A stretch of 64,000 nt of DNA from Trichodesmium sp050015995 (GCF_050015995.1 NZ_JBNHEP010000099.1:73066-137065); one strand, 5' to 3'. Positions 18,476-27,844 are shown, numbered from the stretch's first letter. Numbers and translations: made by a program. Notes: a model not told the origin generated them from the sequence alone.

Positions 18476-18941
18476 CTCCTTTAAAGGTAATGAAACTGAT
18501 AGCTGATAGCTGACTGCTGAATGCTTACCAATGGTTCTAGCTTGTTCTACTGGAGCGATCGCATCCCTACTAAACTACGGCAAAATGTGGCTGACGAAAG
18601 TAAGGTGGTGGAAAAAGCACAAGCAGGCGAGTTTACAGCGGTTTTCATAATTAGTAGACCACAGTAGAGAAGTTCCATCGAACTTCCCTACAAGGTTTTG
18701 GTTGTGACGTGAGGTCATGTATCAGCAAAAGCGCTGTATTGTTTATCTGCTTTAATTTTGGTCCATGGCGTTGGGACGGTCGCTTTGTTCGAGCCATATT
18801 AGGTCTATAATATAACCTTATTAGATATAGCACTACAAAAAAGTGTTGGGAAATTAATAAAATTGAAATCCTTTACAACCAATACTTTTGACTTAAGCTG
18901 AATGCTGAATGCTTAAAGCTATATCTTTGAAAACTTGCTAT
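18476..18941. other. spacer between the four-helix remnant and pyrR
   Basis: No gene is seen. It contains gctgatagctgac/ctgaatgctta short repeats (also seen at ~18895 and ~21860) and the TA-bounded MITE at 18634-18738. Confidence 0.4.
18634..18738. mobile_element. MITE, TACAGCG family, copy 1
   Basis: The left end tacagcggttttc and right end aaaagcgctgta are inverted and TA-bounded. The inside includes agaccacagtag and aaggttttggttgtga, both also present in the copy at 39510-39776, where another MITE has landed. Confidence 0.7.
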
Positions 18942-19472
18942 CTACCTAAATAACTCCACCCCATCCCTCCCATCAATATCTTGCACATAAACCTTCACCT
19001 GCTCCTCCTTAGCAGTAGGTAATTTTTTACCTGTAAAATCTGGATGAATAGGCAACTCCCGATGACCCCTATCCACCAAAACAACTAATCTAATTACTTC
19101 TGGGCGACCATACTCCACAACTGCATTCAAAGCAGCTCGTACTGTTCGACCTTTATAAATCACATCATCAACTAACACCACAATCTTACCAGTAATATCC
19201 ACAGGAATTTCTGTTTTAGCTGGTGTTCGCATTCCCACTTGATACAAGTCATCGCGATAAAAAGTAATATCCAATGCTCCCACAGGTACCTTAACTTGTT
19301 CTAGTAATTCAATTTGATTTGCCAAAATTTTTGCTAGTGGAACTCCTCTGGTATGAATACCTAATAATACCAGTTGAGATAAATCTCCTGACTTTTCAAT
19401 TACTTGGGAAGCTAGACGAGTAACAGTACGTCGTAACTCCTTTGCTGATAAAATTTCTACTGTATTGCTCAT
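18942..19472 (-). CDS. pyrR: PyrR bifunctional regulator / uracil phosphoribosyltransferase
   Basis: 176 aa, full length. It carries the PRPP-binding loop VVLVDDVIYKGRTVRAALNAV and family-specific segments LLGIHTRGVPLAKILA and RLVVLVDRGHRELPIHPDFTGKKLPT. PyrR converts uracil plus PRPP to UMP and in many bacteria controls pyr mRNA by attenuation; here no pyr genes or attenuator are nearby, so only the enzymatic or salvage role can be suggested. It overlaps the end of cobD by 4 bases (ATGA), indicating translational coupling. Confidence 0.95.
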   Translation of the reverse strand: MSNTVEILSAKELRRTVTRLASQVIEKSGDLSQLVLLGIHTRGVPLAKILANQIELLEQVKVPVGALDITFYRDDLYQVGMRTPAKTEIPVDITGKIVVLVDDVIYKGRTVRAALNAVVEYGRPEVIRLVVLVDRGHRELPIHPDFTGKKLPTAKEEQVKVYVQDIDGRDGVELFR

Positions 19473-20524
19473 TTATTTACCCACCACAAATAACAGATAA
19501 AAAACAATCCCAACCATATTAAAAAGCAGTACCGAGTTAACCGTAATGCTCGATCGATCGTTTCTGGTGTAATTGGATGAGTGGCGTCTCCCAATAGTGG
19601 TTTATTTTTAACCACCCCCTTGTAAGAATTTGCACCACCCATTTGCACCCCTAATGTTGCAGCATAAGCACACTCACTCCAACCAGCATTAGGACTTGGG
19701 TCTTTCACTGCATCCCTTTGACATATTCTCCAAACGTATAGAGGTTTGCCAGAGAGAAATGCTATAGTCAGCACATTTAACCTACAAGGTAGCCAGGTTA
19801 AAACGTCTTCTAGTTTCGCACTAAACCATCCTAGATCGGTATAGGGTGCTTCTTTATAGCCTACCATTGAGTCTAATGTACTGGCAGCTTTGTAAGCAAA
19901 GGCCAAAGGTACACTGCCTACATTAGGTATTATTGCTCCTACTAAAGCATAAAATAATGGTGCTATTACTCCATCTGTAGCATTTTCTGTGACTGTTTCT
20001 AAAACTGCACGAAATATTTCTGAAATTGATAAGTTTTCTGTATCTCTACCTACATATAAACTTAATTTTTGACGTGCTTGAATTAAATTACCATTTACGA
20101 CAGGTTGAAGTACGTCTTTAGCTGCGGCATTTAAACTTTTACCAGCAAAACAGCTAGCTAATAGAATGCTCTCTAATATTACTGTGAATAAAGGAAATTG
20201 GACAAAATTTATTCGTAAAGCTTGAAAAATTAACCAACTGATAATTCCACTACCGAAAACAAGAGCTACTGCCAATAAAATACCTAGCAATCTCAGTATA
20301 AGTGCAGGGAGGTTCTCTCTACGATGTTTACTGAGTTGAAAAATCAGTTGAGTGTAATGAGTAATTATCCAACCCATGACCTTGACAGGATGTGGCCAAC
20401 TCCAAGGATCGCCAATCAAATAATCTAAGCAAGCAGCTATAAAAACAACAATGAAGCTATAGTTATAAGTCACAGAAATTAAATAATTATAAATTTGTTT
20501 TAGTGAATAATCATTGTCAATCAT
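19469..20524 (-). CDS. cobD: adenosylcobinamide-phosphate synthase CobD/CbiB
   Basis: 351 aa, integral membrane. The N-terminal AACLDYLIGDPWSWPHPVKVMGWII is the hallmark DxxxGDPxxxPHPVxxxG of CbiB/CobD. Later conserved blocks include SRD-like LSLYVGRDTENLS, ETVTENATDGVIAPLFYALVGAIIPNVGSVPLAFAYKAASTLDSMVGYKEAPYTDLGWFSAKLEDVLTWLPCRL, and PSPNAGWSECAYAATLGVQMGG. It attaches the aminopropanol arm to cobyric acid in (pseudo)cobalamin synthesis. It follows the rrf2 gene by 47 bp and is coupled to pyrR. Confidence 0.95.
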   Translation of the reverse strand: MIDNDYSLKQIYNYLISVTYNYSFIVVFIAACLDYLIGDPWSWPHPVKVMGWIITHYTQLIFQLSKHRRENLPALILRLLGILLAVALVFGSGIISWLIFQALRINFVQFPLFTVILESILLASCFAGKSLNAAAKDVLQPVVNGNLIQARQKLSLYVGRDTENLSISEIFRAVLETVTENATDGVIAPLFYALVGAIIPNVGSVPLAFAYKAASTLDSMVGYKEAPYTDLGWFSAKLEDVLTWLPCRLNVLTIAFLSGKPLYVWRICQRDAVKDPSPNAGWSECAYAATLGVQMGGANSYKGVVKNKPLLGDATHPITPETIDRALRLTRYCFLIWLGLFFICYLWWVNK

Positions 20525-20571
20525 CTAAATGCCGATCAACTTTCACAACTTTATAGTCAAGCTATCAAAAA

Positions 20572-21015
20572 CTAAACAACAAAACTTGTTTCTTCTCCTA
20601 CTACAGCTTGCCAACTACGGACATCGTAGTATAAGTCTTCTAGGGAAATATTGTAAAGAGCTTCAGAAAGTTTTTTATGTAGTCGATGCCAGATAGAATA
20701 AGTAACCCAGTCTTCTGCCTGGTTAGTATCAGGAGCATATCGAGGCAAAGGTTCGATTCTTTCACCAACAGATTCTAGTATTTCTCCTAGAGATATTTGA
20801 GCTGGTAATTTAGCTAGTTGATATCCACCTTGAGCGCCACGAAATGATACAACTAAACCTGCACGACGCATATCTATTAATAACTTTTCAAGATAGGCTA
20901 GAGGTATGTCTTGACGTAGTGCTATTTCTTTGACAGATACTGGAGTATTACTTTGTTGTAAGCTTAAATCTAAAAGTGCCTTAACACTGTAATGTCCACG
21001 AGTAGTTAACTTCAT
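20572..21015 (-). CDS. Rrf2-family transcriptional regulator
   Basis: 147 aa. It begins with the typical MKLTTRGHYSVKALLDLSLQ, followed by a winged helix (VSVKEIALRQDIPLAYLEKLLIDMRRAGLVVSFRGAQGGYQLAKLPAQISLGEILESV). The three cysteines that bind Fe-S in IscR/NsrR are absent; there is no Cys in the whole protein, so it is not a classical cluster sensor. It leads a likely operon with cobD and pyrR and is divergent from the cyAbrB gene. Confidence 0.9.
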   Translation of the reverse strand: MKLTTRGHYSVKALLDLSLQQSNTPVSVKEIALRQDIPLAYLEKLLIDMRRAGLVVSFRGAQGGYQLAKLPAQISLGEILESVGERIEPLPRYAPDTNQAEDWVTYSIWHRLHKKLSEALYNISLEDLYYDVRSWQAVVGEETSFVV

Positions 21016-21328
21016 TGTATTGTTATTAATTAAAAGAGGCTAAAGTAATTTATAGCTGCAACTATATCAAATGGCCATTCAACTAAACTCCTTAATAGTT
21101 AATAGTTGATAGTTCAATGCTGATATTACATACTATATAGATGATTGCTGAGTGTAATAAATTTCTATTCTTAGATTATTGTCTGAAAAATTTAATCAAA
21201 TATGTGAATTTTTCACATAATTAGTGTAATATAGTTTTACAAGCAAATATCAAGCTATTGTTTCTTGGAAGTTAAACAAGCTAAGACAAAAGTTGATAAC
21301 TGTAGTAAAGTGTTATAGGACTAAAAAC

Positions 21329-21757
21329 ATGGGTAAAAAGAAAAATCCTGAACCCTTACAAGGGAAAGAATTACTTGAAAAAGTCAAAGAGTTAGATAAA
21401 AAAAGTAAAGAAGAGAAAGCTAGAGAATGTGGCTACTACACTGTTACTAAAAGTGGTGTTGAACGAGTCAACATGATGAAGTTTTTGAATGCCTTGATTG
21501 ATGCTGAGGGTATTGAGTTAGATGGAAAACAAAATGGTAATGGACGTGGCGGACGTTCTGCTAGTTATAAGATTAGTGTACAATCCAATGGTAATTTATT
21601 AATTGGTGCTGCTTATACTAAACAAATGGATTTACAGCCTGGAGATGAGTTTGAAATTTCCTTGGGACGTAAACATATTCATTTGCGTCAAGTAGAGGCA
21701 GAGGCAGAAGAAGAAGAGGAAGAAGAAGAAGAAGCAGTATCAGCAGGAACATTTTAA
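21329..21757 (+). CDS. cyAbrB-type transcriptional regulator
   Basis: 142 aa from the ATG at 21329 (MGKKKNPEPLQGKELLEKVKEL), which is preferred over an upstream in-frame ATG because the family begins there and agga lies upstream. The C-terminal DNA-binding AbrB-like fold is YKISVQSNGNLLIGAAYTKQMDLQPGDEFEISLGRKHIHLRQV. The tail is a run of glutamates (EEEEEEEEE). cyAbrB proteins are cyanobacterial global regulators acting on nitrogen and carbon genes and others. It has its own divergent promoter region (21016-21328). Confidence 0.9.
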   Translation: MGKKKNPEPLQGKELLEKVKELDKKSKEEKARECGYYTVTKSGVERVNMMKFLNALIDAEGIELDGKQNGNGRGGRSASYKISVQSNGNLLIGAAYTKQMDLQPGDEFEISLGRKHIHLRQVEAEAEEEEEEEEEAVSAGTF

Positions 21758-21802
21758 GTTAAGGCTACATAATTCACATATTTACCGAAAAGCAAGATTG
21801 AA

Positions 21803-21856
21803 ATCCCTGTCTCTTTCAGAGCAGGGATAAAAACAAGCAAGCAATTTTTGCTTGAG
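21803..21856. other. two adjacent hairpins downstream of cyAbrB
   Basis: 21803-21828 folds as atccctg-t-ctct-ttc-agag-cagggat, an almost perfect stem with one bulge. 21835-21856 contains caagcaa...ttgcttg. Neither is followed by a strong T-run in the cyAbrB direction, so a terminator role is possible but unproven. The first could equally be an end of a decayed TnpB-type element. Confidence 0.45.
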
Positions 21857-22196
21857 CTGCTGAATGCTTTCCTTTATTAATAATTAACGAAAGCAAGGCA
21901 GAATTAGCTTTTGCACAATGAATATTTGCTAGTAGAAGTGAAATTTATGACGGTTATTAGCTTCCTCGCCGGAGTTACCCCACATCTTTGTAGCGCAGTT
22001 ATTCCGCAAAAGGCAAGAAGCAAACGCCAGTATCAGTGTGGAATTAATTCTGGTCGAGGATGTGTTTCAATTACAATGAAGATAGAGAAGAAGCTGAAAA
22101 TACTCTCCCTAATACCAAATTCAAAAAAGGTAGTTACATCCTAATCTATTATTTATTCCTATATTGATATTGAAAAATTAGATGGTTTGCATAAAT

Positions 22197-22337
22197 TAGA
22201 ATTGTCGCTAAATAAATGGAAAAAATCGCTCAAATTAAAACACAGCAGTAATTCCAGACGTTTTAAATTTGGAATAGCTAAAATTCTTACTTGAGTTGGG
22301 TTTGCCAGTTTTTTTTAGTTATAAAGCGACAAGTCTA
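22197..22337. mobile_element. MITE, TTGTCGCT family, copy 1
   Basis: The ends are tagaattgtcgct and agcgacaagtcta. The element (22199-22335, 137 bp) is bounded by TA. A copy of identical length is at 29382-29518, where it interrupts a tnpB gene with a TA target duplication. Confidence 0.8.
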
Positions 22338-22503
22338 TTGTTTGTCAAAATTCAGCCTTTTTGTTCTCTTTATTAATATATTTCATTTGTAAGAGGTAAG
22401 CGAATGCTGAGGTAGTCAAGCTGTCAAAGGAATGAGCTTGAATAGATTAGGATTAGTCTCATTCCCGTTATACTTAATTTAGTAAGTTTTTTAATTTGTA
22501 AAT

Positions 22504-22621
22504 TAGACATCTCCAAAAATAAAAAGTAAAGTCAATTATTATCCATAAATTATCAATTCCTCCTCCCTATTCCCTGTTCCCTGTTCCCTGTTCCCTGTTC
22601 CCTCTTTTCTGGAGATGTCTA
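22504..22621 (-). mobile_element. MITE, TAGACATCTCC family, copy 2
   Basis: It has the same 12-bp TIR and internal blocks as 4607-4710 in inverted orientation. It is longer because it holds more ccctgtt heptamers, which shows that the heptamer run changes length inside the element. Confidence 0.8.
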
Positions 22622-22658
22622 TTGCTCGGCTATTAACTATAGTCATCAAAAACTAAAA

Positions 22659-23603
22659 CTAGGAAACTGTGACAGAACCCAGTAATCTTTCCATAATTGT
22701 TTGAGTACGTTTTCCCCCTGCTGTTATCAAGCGATGGGAAAGCACATAAGGAACAAGAAACTTCACATCATCAGGAATAGCATAATCTCTTCCCGTGAGA
22801 AAGCCTAAAGCTTGAGTTGCTCGGTGCAAAGCAACCGTTCCACGAGGACTAACACCTAGTGTAATTTCTTCATCTTCCCTTGTTGCTCTAACTAAGCTGA
22901 GAATATATTTTTGCAAAAACTCATTTACTTTTACCAAACTGCACAAACGACGTAACTCTTGTACTTCCTCCAAAGTAATGCAAGCTTTTAGTGTACTGAC
23001 CCCTGAACCTTCAGAGATTCTTTGTAGCATCTGAAGTTCTTCCGACTCTGTAGGATAGCCTAATGTCAGAGATAAAGTAAAACGATCCATTTGTGCTTCT
23101 GGCAGTGGAAATGTACCTTGATACTCAATTGGGTTCTGAGTTGCAATGACAAAAAATGGGTCAGGAACAGAACGTGAAACCCCATCTACAGTAACTTGTT
23201 TTTCTTCCATTACTTCCAATAGAGCAGATTGAGTACGGGGTGTTGCACGATTAATTTCATCTGTCAATAGTACGTTGGCAAACACCGGACCGGGTAGAAA
23301 TTCAAATTCCCCACTACGAGGGTTCCAAATATTAGTACCAGTAATATCGGTAGGTAGTAAGTCAGGAGTACATTGAATTCGCTGAAACTTTCCAGCGATC
23401 GAATAAGCTAGAGATTTCGCTAGTAAGGTTTTACCTACACCGGGAACATCTTCTAAAAGAACATGACCTCCTGAAAGTAATGCTACTAATACTAATGTGA
23501 TGGCATGTTCTTTACCAACAATAGTCTGACTGAGATTTTGTTTCAGTTTTTCAATACTTTCTTTCATAAAATTATTATTTGCTGTATGTTTTGATGGAAA
23601 CAA
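22659..23603 (-). CDS. MoxR-family AAA+ ATPase
   Basis: 314 aa from a TTG that has ggaggag ~15 nt upstream; an ATG 12 codons in (23567, MKESIEKLKQNLSQTIVG) is the alternative. Walker A is EDVPGVGKTLLAKSLA, Walker B is VLLTDEINRATPRTQSALLEVMEE, and sensor-1 is FFVIATQNPIEYQGTFPLPEAQMDRF. The C-terminal lid carries GVSPRGTVALHRATQALGFLTGRDYAIPDDVKF. MoxR proteins act as chaperones with VWA-domain partners; the usual DUF58/VWA neighbour is not next to it here, so its client is unknown. The downstream side is a MITE. Confidence 0.9.
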   Translation of the reverse strand: MFPSKHTANNNFMKESIEKLKQNLSQTIVGKEHAITLVLVALLSGGHVLLEDVPGVGKTLLAKSLAYSIAGKFQRIQCTPDLLPTDITGTNIWNPRSGEFEFLPGPVFANVLLTDEINRATPRTQSALLEVMEEKQVTVDGVSRSVPDPFFVIATQNPIEYQGTFPLPEAQMDRFTLSLTLGYPTESEELQMLQRISEGSGVSTLKACITLEEVQELRRLCSLVKVNEFLQKYILSLVRATREDEEITLGVSPRGTVALHRATQALGFLTGRDYAIPDDVKFLVPYVLSHRLITAGGKRTQTIMERLLGSVTVS

Positions 23604-24161
23604 ATAAACCCGTATTCTCTCCTCCGCTATATTTTTATTTCAACCCTGTCCTACCCGGCGAGGTCTTTAAGTACAGCTTCATAAAGAAATAGTATTAGGT
23701 GGTAGATGGTAGGTTTTAGGTAGTCAGTAAATCTTCATATTCCAACATTATAAATTAGCTTCCCAACCATGATAGCTCGTTATTTGTAAAATTATTTTTT
23801 CATGCATGGTATTATTTATTATTCTCAAACTAAATCAAGTCTTAAGTAGCAGATTATTTATCAAAATACTTTCCACAAAATAGTTTTTATTGAGCTACTA
23901 CCTAATATTCTTAACCGAACACTTCTAGGATGATAAATTATAGGGATATATTTGTATTAACACTACTATTTTCATTAATAAATAACAAATGCAATTTGAT
24001 TATAGGTCAAATAGCCATGACCATAAATGAAGTTTTAACAGATTACATAATTAGCTAAGTTATCAAGATTTTTAGATTGCCAAGATCAATTATCTATACT
24101 CAGTCCAAAATCGATGTCATCTCTTGATAATATATCTTTCAGCTAATAACATTATTGTCGG
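23604..24161. other. AT-rich spacer without recognised features
   Basis: No gene, tRNA or clear inverted-repeat element was recognised. It is mostly low-GC sequence between MoxR and the IS607 remnants. Confidence 0.4.
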
Positions 24162-24430
24162 TTAGACTTCAACTCGGTTAATCTTTTCCGTTTTTATTTT
24201 TGACCAACTCACTCCGTAAATTCGAGAGCAAAAGGAGGTAATAATAGCTATTAAGTCTTCTATCAATTCATCTTGTTTTTTCTCACTTTGATTAACAAAT
24301 TCAACTTTTTTGTCTAGTTCTTTTAACAAAATTTCTAGATAATTAGTGCCGAATTTTGCTAGAGGATCTTTGTGTTCAATAATCAATACATTATAGTCTG
24401 GGTCAACTATAGCGTTTCTCAGTAAGCAAA
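24162..24430 (-). pseudogene. IS607 TnpA serine recombinase, C-terminal fragment
   Basis: It reads RNAIVDPDYNVLIIEHKDPLAKFGTNYLEILLKELDKKVEFVNQSEKKQDELIEDLIAIITSFCSRIYGVSWSKIKTEKI. This is the C-terminal half of the IS607 serine resolvase (VEHKDRLARFG and DLMEDFVSVVTSFCARIYG in the family). The catalytic serine and the N-terminal MerR-like HTH are missing. It lies after, not before, the TnpB fragment, which is not the normal order. Confidence 0.8.
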
Positions 24431-24467
24431 TTTTGTGAACTCAGCACTACCACCATTGCGCTTTTTC

Positions 24468-24776
24468 TTAAAAGTTAGGATATTTAGCGCGTCCACTAAA
24501 AAAGTTAGTGAAAGCAGTCTGTAAATGTCTCAAACCTTGTTGTAATGGTACACTGCTAACTTCTGCTAGAAAATCTAAATCTTCCTGCTTTTTCCAGTTG
24601 GTAAGCATAGCTGAAGTTTGAGCATATCCCACCCGTTCCTGTCTCTCATACCAAACTTGAGTTCTAGCAGCTAAAGCTTTTTTGTATATGAGCCGCACAC
24701 AACCCAACGTCCTGAGCAACAGATTTTCCTGCTCTGGAGTAGGGTAAAATCTAAATTTGTATGCTTTATCAACCAT
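24468..24776 (-). pseudogene. TnpB N-terminal fragment (IS607/IS605 type)
   Basis: About 103 residues: MVDKAYKFRFYPTPEQENLLLRTLGCVRLIYKKALAARTQVWYERQERVGYAQTSAMLTNWKKQEDLDFLAEVSSVPLQQGLRHLQTAFTNFFSGRAKYPNF, then a stop, then KKKRNGGSAEFTKFAY running straight into the TnpA fragment. RuvC and zinc ribbon are missing. Confidence 0.8.
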
Positions 24777-25222
24777 CTACTATTTACTGTCAACATTTAC
24801 ATTTTCACAAATTATATGTGAAAGCACAATATTGATTGGCATTCATCCCGACGCTTCCTTACAGGAAAGCGCGGGTATAAATGCCAACATTTTGATAAAT
24901 CAAGCTATCAAGTCAGACTTTGAATTATCTTCATCAGTTCTGATAATCGTGCCGGATGGCAATTTATAACCTGTCAAATCTCCTTGTTTCAAGCACCTCC
25001 AGGTTTTTTGATAACTTATTTCTATTTTTTTAGCATAGTCTTAAAGTTTCATGTCTATAAATTTAACATGAATGACTATATTTGACTATTTTATTAAAGA
25101 TATCAGCGCGATCGCTGTGCAAATCATAAAAAGCATAAATCAAATTGTGATTAACTTCAAAATATAAAAGGAATAGGATTAATTCCCATCCCTTGAATTG
25201 AATTTGATTTGATTAATAGATT
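24777..25222. other. spacer between TnpB fragment and RRM gene
   Basis: No gene is recognised. Near its end (~25158-25186), read on the minus strand, an aaggga...tccctt-like stem (aagggatggga / tcctattcctt) is followed by tttat. This could terminate the RRM gene transcript. Confidence 0.4.
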
Positions 25223-25525
25223 TTAGTAGTCACGAGAGGAGCGGTCTCTTCTACCGCCACCACCGCCGCCACCGCGTCGGTCTTCTCGTGGCCTGGCCTT
25301 ATTAACCTTGAGATTACGTCCCATCCATTCAGCACCATCAAGTGCTTGAATGGCAGCTTCTTCTTCTTCTTCAGTCTCCATTTCTACAAAAGCAAAGCCC
25401 CGAGGGCGACCGGTTTCACGGTCACTAGGAACTTGAACTCGCTTCACAGTACCATATTCAGCAAAGACATCCTTTATATCTTCATCTGTTGCATCGTAGG
25501 AAAGGTTCCCAACGTAAACTGACAT
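25223..25525 (-). CDS. RNA-binding protein, RRM domain with glycine-rich tail
   Basis: 100 aa from the ATG at 25525 with aggtc upstream; a longer frame of 30 codons is open but not conserved in style. One RRM: RNP2 SVYVGNLSYDATDEDI and RNP1 GRPRGFAFVEM. The tail is basic and glycine-rich (RREDRRGGGGGGGRRDRSSRDY-like). This is the cyanobacterial Rbp family, often cold-induced, which binds mRNA in the cytoplasm or near membranes. The long leader upstream (to ~25620) could mediate temperature control, but no motif was identified. Confidence 0.95.
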   Translation of the reverse strand: MSVYVGNLSYDATDEDIKDVFAEYGTVKRVQVPSDRETGRPRGFAFVEMETEEEEEAAIQALDGAEWMGRNLKVNKARPREDRRGGGGGGGRRDRSSRDY

Positions 25526-26649
25526 AATTGACCTCCAAAATAGGAATGTAATGTAGAGAGATTTCGGAAGGCCAGCAATGCCAGATGAAACATCATCAAA
25601 AAGCTCATCACTCAAAGCAAAAACTGCAACCTATACCTATTCTCAAACTAGATTCTATCATAGAGAGTTTTGGTTAATAATTATACAAATTATAACTTTC
25701 CTCCGACTGAAAATAGGCAGTAAAGTGTTTTAGATTTTAGCTTTATAAAAGTTCCATTAAACCTCTGGACTAAATTCTCAGTCAAATCTTGCAACTCAAA
25801 TTTAGGACTGCTATATTTTTTCAGTTTTTCATAATTATCATAATCATGCTCTAGAAATAATTGATTCCAAATGAATAATAAATTAAATTCAGGCAAAATC
25901 AACTCATTACTAAATTATTTTCCCTTGACACAATACCATTTTTTTTACCTTACAAAAAACAAGGTTGACAGTAATATGTTCAAATGAGGATGAAAACTAA
26001 CTCTAGATTTTAATTTATCAAACCAATTTGATAAATTTTTGCTACAAATTATTAGAAGTTAGGAACCAGATAGGGTCGCCGTCGGATTGGCGATGTACAG
26101 GATTCAGGAGTTATTATATCATGTCCGCTTGAATAGTTATAAATAAAGAGGGAGGAGTCAGGAGGGAAGAGGGGGAAAAAGAAGGTATAAACAGGAGAAA
26201 GTTTTTTGATCGCGGAGCGGAACGAAGTTCTATCCCTAATTATCTGGACATGATATAATTTACCAATCAGAAGGCATGGCTTCTAACGATTCCTCTTTAA
26301 CATTTTTTATCTGTTTTTTTGTCTATTGACAGCTATTAAGTATTTTTTCATCACCAATCTCAGGGTTAATTTTTCATCTGACTGATAACTGAATCCTTAC
26401 ATGACATACATCAAAAATTAAGTTCTTTAATCACTCAATTTATCTATAACATTATTTTTTGAAAATGCTATAATTTAGTCTTTTGAGGTTAAAAGTAAGG
26501 ATAATAGCTATAACTACTACTAAAAGCTAGTAGTAGTCCATCAGAACTTTTTCTTTGGTCAACTAAGAAGAAACGAAGTAACCGAGATTTATCACATTGG
26601 GTAGATCGGCGAATAACTCGGTCTATGGATAAGCGGGGAACTATCAAAA
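25526..26649. other. spacer with one MITE and short unrecognised ORFs
   Basis: It includes the MITE at 26117-26255. A 70-codon frame at 25690-25902 (minus) and a short stretch at ~26550-26645 (KKKRSNRDLSHWVDRRITRSMDKRGTIKI, plus) are open but unrecognised. Both may be decayed transposase pieces. Confidence 0.4.
26117..26255. mobile_element. MITE, TATCATGTTCGG family, copy 2
   Basis: The left end is tatcatgtccgcttgaatagttataaa and the right end tggacatgata, TA-bounded. The core has ggagtca heptamers. It is the same family as 8145-8312. Confidence 0.7.
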
Positions 26650-27756
26650 TTATATAGTTTGATTTGTAAGTATACTTCTAGCAATTCTACAATCTTCATG
26701 TATTTTAGCTTTCAGTAAATCTAGAGAAGCAAATTTTTGTTCGGGTCGCAAAAACTCTATTAAATTTACAGTTAAAGTTTGACCATATAAATCTCCAGAC
26801 CAGTCTAATAAGTGAACTTCTACAGTTGGCTGTAAACCATTTAATGTAGGGCGACAACCAACATTCATCACACCTAAGTAGGGGCGATCGCCAGAAAATA
26901 TTTCTTGGGGTTGCTTCTGTCGAGAAAAATAGACTTCTACAGCATAAACCCCAAAACGAGGCAAAAATTTTTGTGGTGGTAGCTGAAGATTTGCTGTAGG
27001 AAATCCTAATGTTCTACCTAATTGTTGCCCCTGGACTACTTGACCAACTAAACTGTAGGGGCGACCTAACAAACGATTTGATTTCTTCAGGTCTCCTTCT
27101 TCTAAAGCTTTACGAATTATAGAACTGCTAATACGTTCTCCATTTTCACAAGTATATAGAGGTACAATTGTTACACCTATATTGTAATTAGCAGCGATCG
27201 CCTGTAAATCTTTTGCATCTCCTGATCTCTTGCGTCCAAAACGGAAATCCCATCCTACACTTACTCTATCTGCTTGTAAGTGTTTTACCAGAATTTCTTC
27301 TACAAATTGAATAGGAGTTAAATCTGCCAATTCTTGATTAAATGGCAATAATACCACTTGTTCAACTCCAATTTGTTGGAAAAGAGCTAATTTTTCTGCT
27401 ATTGGAGCCAACAATTTTTTTGGTTTTCCACTAAAAAACTCTTGGGGATGAGGATTAAAAGTAACAACCGTGGAATAAATTTTTTGCCCTTGCTCATCAT
27501 CATTATTACCCAATTCACTTTGGCAATGCCATGATGAGAGTTTTAACTCTGGATGAAACAATTGCAGCTTTTTGCCTTCATCTACTTCTGTAGCTGTCGC
27601 CAATTCAGATGGACAGACATAAAGTAACTTTGATCTGCCCTTTAAGTTTAAAATCGGTTCAATTACTTGCCAGTGTCCTCGATGTAAACCATCAAAGTTT
27701 CCCAAGGCAACTGTAGTTGGAGTTAGAGCCGTAGCTAAAGAAGAAGTTATCCACAC
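26650..27756 (-). CDS. ribF: bifunctional riboflavin kinase / FAD synthetase
   Basis: 368 aa from a GTG start. The N-terminal FMN adenylyltransferase has VALGNFDGLHRGHWQVI (the HxGH nucleotidyltransferase motif) and VVTFNPHPQEFF. After a flexible segment, GWDFRFGRKRSGD and ISSSIIRKALEEGD follow. The C-terminal riboflavin kinase has GRTLGFPTANLQLP and GVMNVGCRPT...PTVEVHLLDWSGDLYG. A ~35-residue insertion after the HxGH region (VCPSELATATEVDEGKKL...NNDDEQGQKIY) is longer than usual. It makes FMN and then FAD from riboflavin in the cytoplasm. Confidence 0.95.
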   Translation of the reverse strand: MWITSSLATALTPTTVALGNFDGLHRGHWQVIEPILNLKGRSKLLYVCPSELATATEVDEGKKLQLFHPELKLSSWHCQSELGNNDDEQGQKIYSTVVTFNPHPQEFFSGKPKKLLAPIAEKLALFQQIGVEQVVLLPFNQELADLTPIQFVEEILVKHLQADRVSVGWDFRFGRKRSGDAKDLQAIAANYNIGVTIVPLYTCENGERISSSIIRKALEEGDLKKSNRLLGRPYSLVGQVVQGQQLGRTLGFPTANLQLPPQKFLPRFGVYAVEVYFSRQKQPQEIFSGDRPYLGVMNVGCRPTLNGLQPTVEVHLLDWSGDLYGQTLTVNLIEFLRPEQKFASLDLLKAKIHEDCRIARSILTNQTI

Positions 27757-27844
27757 ACCTTATATTTTCATTTATTTAATCATCTTTTACCACATTTAGT
27801 TTTTTTTGTCTAATTTTTTTGTTAGTTTACTAACAAAATTCAAA

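Larger units (their letters stand above)
21858..22658. other. repeat-rich spacer
   Basis: It holds the two MITEs listed at 22197 and 22504. A short stretch at ~22000-22080 reads FRKRQEANASISVELILVEDVFQLQ and resembles the very end of a TnpB protein, so it is probably debris. No other gene is seen. Confidence 0.4.

Noticed and set aside
20745..20765. tRNA-like ggttcgattc string
   Set aside because: It lies inside the Rrf2 coding region and has no matching acceptor or anticodon arms.
21911..22144. A 77-codon open frame downstream of cyAbrB
   Set aside because: No family features. A neighbouring frame holds a short TnpB-like end (ANASISVEL), so this is more likely debris.
22659..23603. MoxR as partner of the vMAP-type protein at 39885
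   Set aside because: They are 16 kb apart, with no VWA gene near either, so a joint MoxR-VWA-vMAP system is not supported.
25690..25902. A 70-codon open frame on the minus strand
   Set aside because: AT-rich and rich in Leu/Phe with no match I recognise. It may be a transposase tail, but nothing supports a gene.
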